Assembly (NCBI GenBank): GCA_934402055.1
Contig: CAKRTC010000009.1
Coordinates: forward strand, 1-64,000
Source: an uncultured Lachnospiraceae bacterium
Lineage (GTDB): Bacteria > Bacillota > Clostridia > Lachnospirales > Lachnospiraceae
Length of the DNA: 64,000 bases
Reading direction: 5' to 3'
The notes under the pieces were generated by a model. The model was given only the letters and a program-made list of their open reading frames with translations, did no database searches and was not told the DNA's origin. Below, piece by piece: positions 59,451-64,000 of the stretch. Positions within the stretch are counted from its first letter, which is position 1. Each line of letters begins with the position of its first letter. Position numbers and translations under genes: made by a program.

Positions 59451-61826
59451 ATGAATAAGGAATGTATGGAGAAGGGGCCGATAACGGAGGAACTTCTTAC
59501 AAGGATGAACGGATGGTGGAGAGCAGCCAATTATCTGTCTGCGGGACAGTTGTATCTGCTTGAAAATCCGCTGCTCAGGAAGCCTCTCACCAAAGAGATG
59601 ATAAAGAAGAAGATAGTCGGTCATTGGGGCACGGTTCCGGGACAGAACTTCGTATTTGTACATCTTAACAGAGTGATCAAGAAATACGATCTTGATGTTA
59701 TACTTTTGTCGGGTCCGGGACACGGAGGCAATTTCTATATTGCAAATGAATATCTTGACGGCACATATTCAGAGACTTATCCGAATATATCTCAGGATGA
59801 GGCCGGAATGGCAAAGCTTTTCAAGCAGTTTTCATTTCCGGGAGGAGTTGCATCACATTGCGCTCCGGAGATCCCGGGTTCAATCAATGAGGGAGGCGAG
59901 TTAGGCTACGGCGTGGCTCATGCCTTCGGCGCTGTATTTGACAATCCGGATCTTATAGCGGCTGTTACAGTAGGAGACGGCGAGGCAGAGACCGGACCGC
60001 TTGCAACCTCATGGCAGAGCAACAAGTTTCTCAATCCTATAGGGGACGGAGCCGTACTTCCGATATTGCACCTTAACGGATATAAGATCGCCAATCCGAC
60101 AATATTTGCAAGAATGTCGCATGAAGAGATAGTATCCTTCTTCCACGGTTGCGGATGGGAGCCTTATTTCGTAGAGGGTGACGATCCTATGAGCATGCAC
60201 CGCAAGATGGCTGAGACCATGGATACGGTCATCGAGAAGATAAGAGCCATCCAGAAGCATGCGAGAGAAAATAACGATCCGACAAGACCTGTATGGCCTA
60301 TGATAGTACTTCGTACACCTAAGGGATGGACAGGTCCCAAGGAGGTGGACGGTAAGAAGATAGAGGGATATTTCCTTGCGCATCAGGTGCCTGTGTCAAT
60401 GGAGAAACCGGAGCATCTTGAGATACTTGAAAAGTGGCTTAAGAGCTATCATGCAGAGGAGCTTTTTGATGACAAGGGAAGACTTGTTCCTGAGATAGCA
60501 GAGCTTTCACCGGAGGGCAATGCCCGTATAGGCAAGAATCCGCATGCAAACGGAGGCTTGCTGCTTAGAGACTTAAGACTCCCGGATTTCAGGGATTACG
60601 GCATAGATGTCAAGGAGCACGGCGCCGTGGAAGGACAGGATATGTCCGAGCTTGGCAAGTACGTCCGTGATATATTTAAGCTTAACGAAGAATCCAAAAA
60701 CTTCCGTATCTTCGGACCAGATGAGACTAATTCCAACAGACTTAATGCCGTATTCGAGGTAGAGAACAGGACCTGGGAGTCGGAGCAACTCGATACAGAT
60801 GATCATCTTGCATTTGACGGAAGAGTAATGGATTCCATGCTCTCTGAACATATGTGCGAGGGCTGGCTTGAGGGATATCTGCTTACAGGAAGACACGGTT
60901 TCTTCGCAACCTACGAGGCATTTGCACGTATCATCGATTCCATGGCTGCACAGCATGCCAAGTGGCTCAAGATATGCAGAGATCTTCCGTGGAGAGAGCG
61001 TATAGCATCACTCAACCTGATCATGTCATCAACTGTATGGCAGCAGGATCATAACGGCTTCACTCATCAGGATCCGGGCTTCATGGATCATATCGCCAAC
61101 AAGAAGGCAGATGTTGTAAGACTCTATCTTCCGCCGGATGCCAACTGCCTGCTCTCTACCTTTGACCATTGTATCAAGAGCCGTGATTATGTAAATGTCA
61201 TAATCGCCAGCAAGCATCCGCGTCCGCAGTGGCTCAGCATGCCTGAGGCTGTTAAGCACTGCACGGAAGGTATAGGCATATGGGACTGGGCAGGAAACGA
61301 TAAGGGAGAAGAGCCTGATATAGTATTTGCCTGTGCCGGAGAGACACCTACACTCGAGGCACTTGCTGCCGTTTCGATACTTAATAAGGAGCTTCCGGAG
61401 ATCAAGATCAGATTTATCAATGTAGTGGATCTCTTCAAGCTTCAGCCTGCCAGCGAGCATCCGCACGGACTTACGGATGCGGAGTACGATCTTTTGTTTA
61501 CAAAGGATAAGCCTGTAATATTCAATTTCCACGGATATGCAAGCCTTGTGCATGAGCTTACCTACAGAAGACACAATAACCGCCTTATGCATGTAAGAGG
61601 CTACAAGGAAGAGGGCACGATCACGACTCCGTTTGATGTTCGTGTACAGAATTCCATAGACAGATTCCATCTCGTAATAGAGGCACTTAAGTATCTTCCG
61701 CAGTTAGGCAACAGAGGAGCCTATCTTTATCAGCTCATGAATGATAAACTGATAGAACATAAGCAGTATATCCATGAGTACGGAGTGGATCTTCCTGAGG
61801 TTGCAAACTGGATCTGGGGTGAATAA
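59451..61826 (+). CDS. xfp: Xylulose-5-phosphate / fructose-6-phosphate phosphoketolase
   Basis: 791 residues from ATG 59451 (GGGAGG 8 bases upstream). A thiamine diphosphate enzyme that splits xylulose 5-P or fructose 6-P with phosphate to acetyl-phosphate, giving ATP through acetate kinase. Visible: WRAANYLSAGQLYLLENPLL, GHWGTVPGQNFVFVHLNR, SGPGHGGN, the ThDP motif VGDGEAETGPLATSWQSNKFLNP, the HGCGWEP block and HQVPV. C-terminal WQQDHNGFTHQDPGF and YLPPDANCLLS are typical. A pathway for pentose use is implied. The stop overlaps the next start (TAATG). Confidence 0.95.
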   Translation: MNKECMEKGPITEELLTRMNGWWRAANYLSAGQLYLLENPLLRKPLTKEMIKKKIVGHWGTVPGQNFVFVHLNRVIKKYDLDVILLSGPGHGGNFYIANEYLDGTYSETYPNISQDEAGMAKLFKQFSFPGGVASHCAPEIPGSINEGGELGYGVAHAFGAVFDNPDLIAAVTVGDGEAETGPLATSWQSNKFLNPIGDGAVLPILHLNGYKIANPTIFARMSHEEIVSFFHGCGWEPYFVEGDDPMSMHRKMAETMDTVIEKIRAIQKHARENNDPTRPVWPMIVLRTPKGWTGPKEVDGKKIEGYFLAHQVPVSMEKPEHLEILEKWLKSYHAEELFDDKGRLVPEIAELSPEGNARIGKNPHANGGLLLRDLRLPDFRDYGIDVKEHGAVEGQDMSELGKYVRDIFKLNEESKNFRIFGPDETNSNRLNAVFEVENRTWESEQLDTDDHLAFDGRVMDSMLSEHMCEGWLEGYLLTGRHGFFATYEAFARIIDSMAAQHAKWLKICRDLPWRERIASLNLIMSSTVWQQDHNGFTHQDPGFMDHIANKKADVVRLYLPPDANCLLSTFDHCIKSRDYVNVIIASKHPRPQWLSMPEAVKHCTEGIGIWDWAGNDKGEEPDIVFACAGETPTLEALAAVSILNKELPEIKIRFINVVDLFKLQPASEHPHGLTDAEYDLLFTKDKPVIFNFHGYASLVHELTYRRHNNRLMHVRGYKEEGTITTPFDVRVQNSIDRFHLVIEALKYLPQLGNRGAYLYQLMNDKLIEHKQYIHEYGVDLPEVANWIWGE

Positions 61827-62230
61827 TGTCTGAGGAAAAAAGCAAAAAGGAAATATGGTCTATGAATGAGCGCCGTGAGTGGTGGGAGAGATATAAGGAG
61901 ACTGTAAATAAAGCCGGGGATCAGGCTGTATTCGGAAACGGATGCGGCAGCTCCTTGGGAGCTTCGTCTTATTATACGGGTTCAGGTATACAGCTTGGCT
62001 CCGGCATGGCATTGACTGGCTCAGGTGAGGTTTTGATGGGCTCTTTCAGCTTAGGCTCTTACAATTTAAGTTCCTTTAACTTGAGTTCATACGGCTTAGG
62101 CTCGTATCAAGTCGGTTCTTTCGGTCTGGGTTCATATGCTTACGGTTCCTTCGGAAGCGGATTCGGATCGGGAACATTTACATATGGGTTTGATCTTACA
62201 AAGCTGGGCTACGGGCTGGAACTTATATAA
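61826..62230 (+). CDS. Small Gly/Ser/aromatic pentapeptide-repeat protein, unknown family
   Basis: 134 residues, not recognised. Residues 1-31 are charged and helical (EIWSMNERREWWERYKETVN). From 36 on, the protein is nearly all Gly, Ser, Tyr, Phe and Leu. Residues about 71-115 are a run of five-residue units of the form x-[LVYM]-[GS]-S-[FY], for example FSLGSYNLSSFNLSSYGLGS. Neighbouring units use different Ser codons (TCT, AGC, AGT, TCC, TCA, TCG), so the repeat is kept at protein level rather than by recent duplication. No signal peptide. The start overlaps the xfp stop, and a glycosyltransferase-like gene follows at 2 bases. The layout resembles a leader plus a modifiable core, or a small beta-solenoid. 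Function unknown. Confidence 0.75.
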   Translation: MSEEKSKKEIWSMNERREWWERYKETVNKAGDQAVFGNGCGSSLGASSYYTGSGIQLGSGMALTGSGEVLMGSFSLGSYNLSSFNLSSYGLGSYQVGSFGLGSYAYGSFGSGFGSGTFTYGFDLTKLGYGLELI

Positions 62231-62232
62231 TT

Positions 62233-63123
62233 ATGAACGCTTTTCATTCCTTCTGGTCTGAGCCTAATAAGATCAAAAATAACGGAGAGATAAGACTCCC
62301 GGACTATGAACAGCTGACAGCTGTATTGTCAGCACTTAAATGGAGACAGTATAACGGCAATATCCGTATGATTACCGACAGCTGCGGAAGAGAGTATCTC
62401 GAGGATATCGGACTTACATGGATATGGAACGACATTGATACCGAGCTTGATTCGTTATCCGGCACTGTGGATCCTTTTTTGTTCTGGGCAGCAGGCAAGC
62501 TTTGGGCACTCAGGACTATGCCTGCCCCCTGCGTTATGCTTGATACTGACATGATAATATGGGAAAATGTCGATACTCTTATCGCCGGATATGATGTCAC
62601 GGCCGCCCATCCAGAAGACTTAAATCCAAATGTTTATCCCGAAGTTTCAAGCTTCACCTTTAATGGGAACTACAGTATTCCGGAAGAATGGGATCTTAGC
62701 CTTAGGGCTGCAAATACGGCATTTTTGTGTATTAAGGATGAGGAACTTAAATCATATTACACAGCTTCGGTTATGGAATTTTCGAAGCATCTTGCGGAGG
62801 GTTGTACGGATCCGGTCAAGAGTATGTGCTTTGCCGAACAACGTATACTGCCTATGTGCACCGCTGTAAAACATAAGAGACTCGGATATCTCTTTGATAC
62901 AGCTGAGGTATACAGTCAGTCTGTGGCAACTCATACCTGGGGCTTTAAGCGTGTGCTGGAGCTTGATGAGAATGCGAGAGAGCAGCTTTGTATGCGTATG
63001 ATAAAACGCATATATGAGGATTTTCCGGAGTATGCGGATAAGCTTCAAAACTGCCGTGATCTGATAAAATATCTCGACAAGTACAATAAGTCGAAAAAAG
63101 TGCTTGCACAGAATGAAAAATAA
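62233..63123 (+). CDS. Glycosyltransferase-like protein (DUF6734-like) with DXD motif
   Basis: 296 residues. The N-terminus FHSFWSEPNKIKN and overall layout recall the DUF6734-type proteins, which are related to GT-A glycosyltransferases; this assignment is by memory of the motif and not certain. A hydrophobic strand runs into VMLDTDMIIW, a clear DXD-like metal/nucleotide-sugar site, preceded by KLWALRTM. Later blocks are NTAFLCIKDEELKSYYTASV and FAEQRILPM, which carry the acidic and acceptor-side residues. No signal peptide or TM. It begins 2 bases after the Gly/Ser/Tyr repeat protein, so the repeat protein is a possible acceptor. Its 3' end contains the tRNA-Trp promoter. Confidence 0.65.
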   Translation: MNAFHSFWSEPNKIKNNGEIRLPDYEQLTAVLSALKWRQYNGNIRMITDSCGREYLEDIGLTWIWNDIDTELDSLSGTVDPFLFWAAGKLWALRTMPAPCVMLDTDMIIWENVDTLIAGYDVTAAHPEDLNPNVYPEVSSFTFNGNYSIPEEWDLSLRAANTAFLCIKDEELKSYYTASVMEFSKHLAEGCTDPVKSMCFAEQRILPMCTAVKHKRLGYLFDTAEVYSQSVATHTWGFKRVLELDENAREQLCMRMIKRIYEDFPEYADKLQNCRDLIKYLDKYNKSKKVLAQNEK

Positions 63124-63132
63124 TGATAATAT
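63104..63132 (+). promoter_or_regulatory. Promoter of tRNA-Trp
   Basis: TTGCAC (63104-63109), 17 bases, TAATAT (63127-63132). The hairpin GCTGTCTG/CAGACAGC (about 63139-63165) lies between it and the tRNA and could act in processing. Confidence 0.65.
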
Positions 63133-63169
63133 ACTAACGCTGTCTGAGTGATTCACACAGACAGCAAAT

Positions 63170-63240
63170 AGGGGCATCATCCAATGGTAGGATACCGGTC
63201 TCCAAAACCGTCAATCTGGGTTCGAGTCCTAGTACCCCTG
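63170..63240 (+). tRNA. tRNA-Trp (anticodon CCA)
   Basis: 71 bases. Acceptor AGGGGCA/TACCCCT, D-stem ATCC/GGAT, anticodon loop CTCCAAA (CCA), T-stem CTGGG/CCTAG with TTCGAGT loop, discriminator G. Mismatches: C-A at acceptor pair 6 and C-T at the top pair of the anticodon stem. CCA is not encoded. Confidence 0.93.
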
Positions 63241-63249
63241 TCAGAAATT

Positions 63250-63348
63250 CATACCTATAGAGAGTGCGTGAGAGACAAGCTCGTTGACCGCACAGCAACC
63301 GCTCTGAGGAGTAAGGTGCTAAAGCTTGGTTGATGGGTTCAGATATCG
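63250..63348 (+). ncRNA. SAM-I (S-box) riboswitch before metK
   Basis: The conserved S-box core is visible: AGAG near 63259, the P2 region GTGAGAGACAAGCTCGTTGACC, CAGCAACC and AAGGTGCTAA. P1 arms are weak. A terminator follows at 63357. It would turn metK off when SAM is plentiful. It lies directly after tRNA-Trp, which may share its transcript. Confidence 0.87.
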
Positions 63349-63356
63349 TTTACTTA

Positions 63357-63388
63357 CCCCGACGCCAAAGCGCCGGGGTTTTTTCTTT
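63357..63388 (+). terminator. Riboswitch-controlled terminator of metK
   Basis: CCCCGACGC (63357-63365), loop, GCGCCGGGG (63370-63378), then TTTTTTC. About 160 bases before the metK start. Confidence 0.9.
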
Positions 63389-63410
63389 TCTGCACAGGTA
63401 TTTTTAAATT

Positions 63411-63431
63411 CATAGGAAATTACGTCCAATG
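63411..63431. repeat. Imperfect 21-bp palindrome, copy 2
   Basis: CATAGGAAATTACGTCCAATG, differing in 5 of 21 positions from the copy at 59207. Lies in the metK leader after the terminator. Confidence 0.5.
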
Positions 63432-63547
63432 AATCTAAAAAACTCTCTTTTAATGAGTTTTTGTACATAAAAAAGGGAAGTTCATGCTGAGGCATGATAG
63501 TTATATAAACCTTTAAATATTTTTATTTGATTATTTCAGGAGAAATG

Positions 63548-64000
63548 ATGAACAGAAGATTTTTTACATCTGAATCGGTAACGGAAGGACATCCGGATAA
63601 GGTCTGCGATCAGATCTCGGATGCTATCCTTGACGCTATCCTTGCAAAAGATCCGGAGGCGCATGTTGCCTGCGAGACATTTACAACAACAGGTACTGTT
63701 ATCTGCATGGGAGAGATAAGCACCTCAGCTTATGTAGATGTACAGAGCATCGCAAGAAATGTAGTTAACGAGATAGGCTACAACAGAGATGATATGGGCT
63801 TTAACGGTAATTCCATAGGAGTTATGTCTGCCATTCACGAGCAGTCACCGGATATTGCCATGGGCGTCAACGAGTCACTTGAGTACAAGGACGGCGAGAC
63901 CGACGAGGCTAACTTAAGAGGAGCAGGAGATCAGGGTATGATGTTCGGATTTGCCTGCAATGAGACCGAGGAGTATATGCCGCTTGCAACAACTCTTGCA
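63548..64000 (+). CDS. metK: S-adenosylmethionine synthetase (partial, runs off the right edge)
   Basis: First 151 residues: MNRRFFTSESVTEGHPDKVCDQISDAILDAIL, then the GEISTSAYVDV and GAGDQGMMFGFA motifs, all typical of MetK, which makes SAM from methionine and ATP. ATG 63548 is preferred over the ATG 3 bases earlier because AGGAGA is then 5 bases away. Controlled by the S-box riboswitch upstream. Confidence 0.97.
   Translation, partial: MNRRFFTSESVTEGHPDKVCDQISDAILDAILAKDPEAHVACETFTTTGTVICMGEISTSAYVDVQSIARNVVNEIGYNRDDMGFNGNSIGVMSAIHEQSPDIAMGVNESLEYKDGETDEANLRGAGDQGMMFGFACNETEEYMPLATTLA

Overview
The window looks like chromosomal DNA of a Gram-positive, anaerobic, gut- or rumen-type member of the Lachnospiraceae (Butyrivibrio-like). 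This is inferred from the gene families present (NfnAB ferredoxin:NADP transhydrogenase, a ~1,500-residue 2-hydroxyacyl-CoA dehydratase activase, phosphoketolase, a SipW/TasA-type surface locus, an S-box riboswitch before metK), from strong GGAGG ribosome binding sites, and from moderately low GC with Leu=CTT, Glu=GAG and Lys=AAG preference. No rRNA, CRISPR array, insertion sequence or prophage was seen. One tRNA (Trp) is present.

Layout. 1-10.4 kb: thrH-type phosphatase with a CAAX-protease-like gene, nfnAB, a Na/Pi cotransporter with PhoU domain, rpmB, a CstA-type carrier and a MATE exporter. 10.6-15.2 kb (minus strand): a five-gene SipW/TasA-like surface-protein operon with its own small ER-type signal peptidase. 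15.5-20.5 kb: pyridoxal kinase, comM-dprA and a convergent DAHP synthase. 20.7-31.3 kb: topA and the classical rimP-nusA-ylxQ-infB-rbfA-nrnA-truB/ribF-rpsO translation cluster. That cluster is unusual in three ways: RimP is truncated, ylxR is missing, and TruB and RibF are one polypeptide. 31.5-34.5 kb: a solute-binding lipoprotein and a hybrid histidine kinase whose codon use differs from everything around them. 34.9-42.7 kb: the giant activase, a patatin, a rhomboid-fold membrane protein and a XerD-like recombinase that has lost catalytic residues, with two intergenic stretches that look like structured RNAs. 43-51 kb: greA, nicotinate phosphoribosyltransferase with a YeiH-type exporter, an aminotransferase, an esterase, a CmpB-like membrane protein and tmcAL. 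51.3-54.5 kb: panB-panE, then ilvE behind a ribosome-mediated attenuator with a Val/Ile-rich leader peptide. 54.7-59.2 kb: the UPF0237/UPF0210 pair, a HAD phosphatase and an aminopeptidase P. 59.4-63.1 kb: phosphoketolase overlapped by a small gene for a pentapeptide-repeat Gly/Ser/Tyr protein and a DXD glycosyltransferase-like gene. 63.1-64 kb: tRNA-Trp, a SAM-I riboswitch and the start of metK.

The best candidates for something new are: the xfp / Gly-Ser-Tyr repeat protein / glycosyltransferase-like operon; the ilvE attenuator, in which the antiterminator strand lies just past the leader-peptide stop codon; the SipW/TasA-like operon carrying three related surface proteins; the TruB-RibF fusion beside a one-domain RimP; and two candidate structured RNAs at about 39.5 and 42.7 kb.
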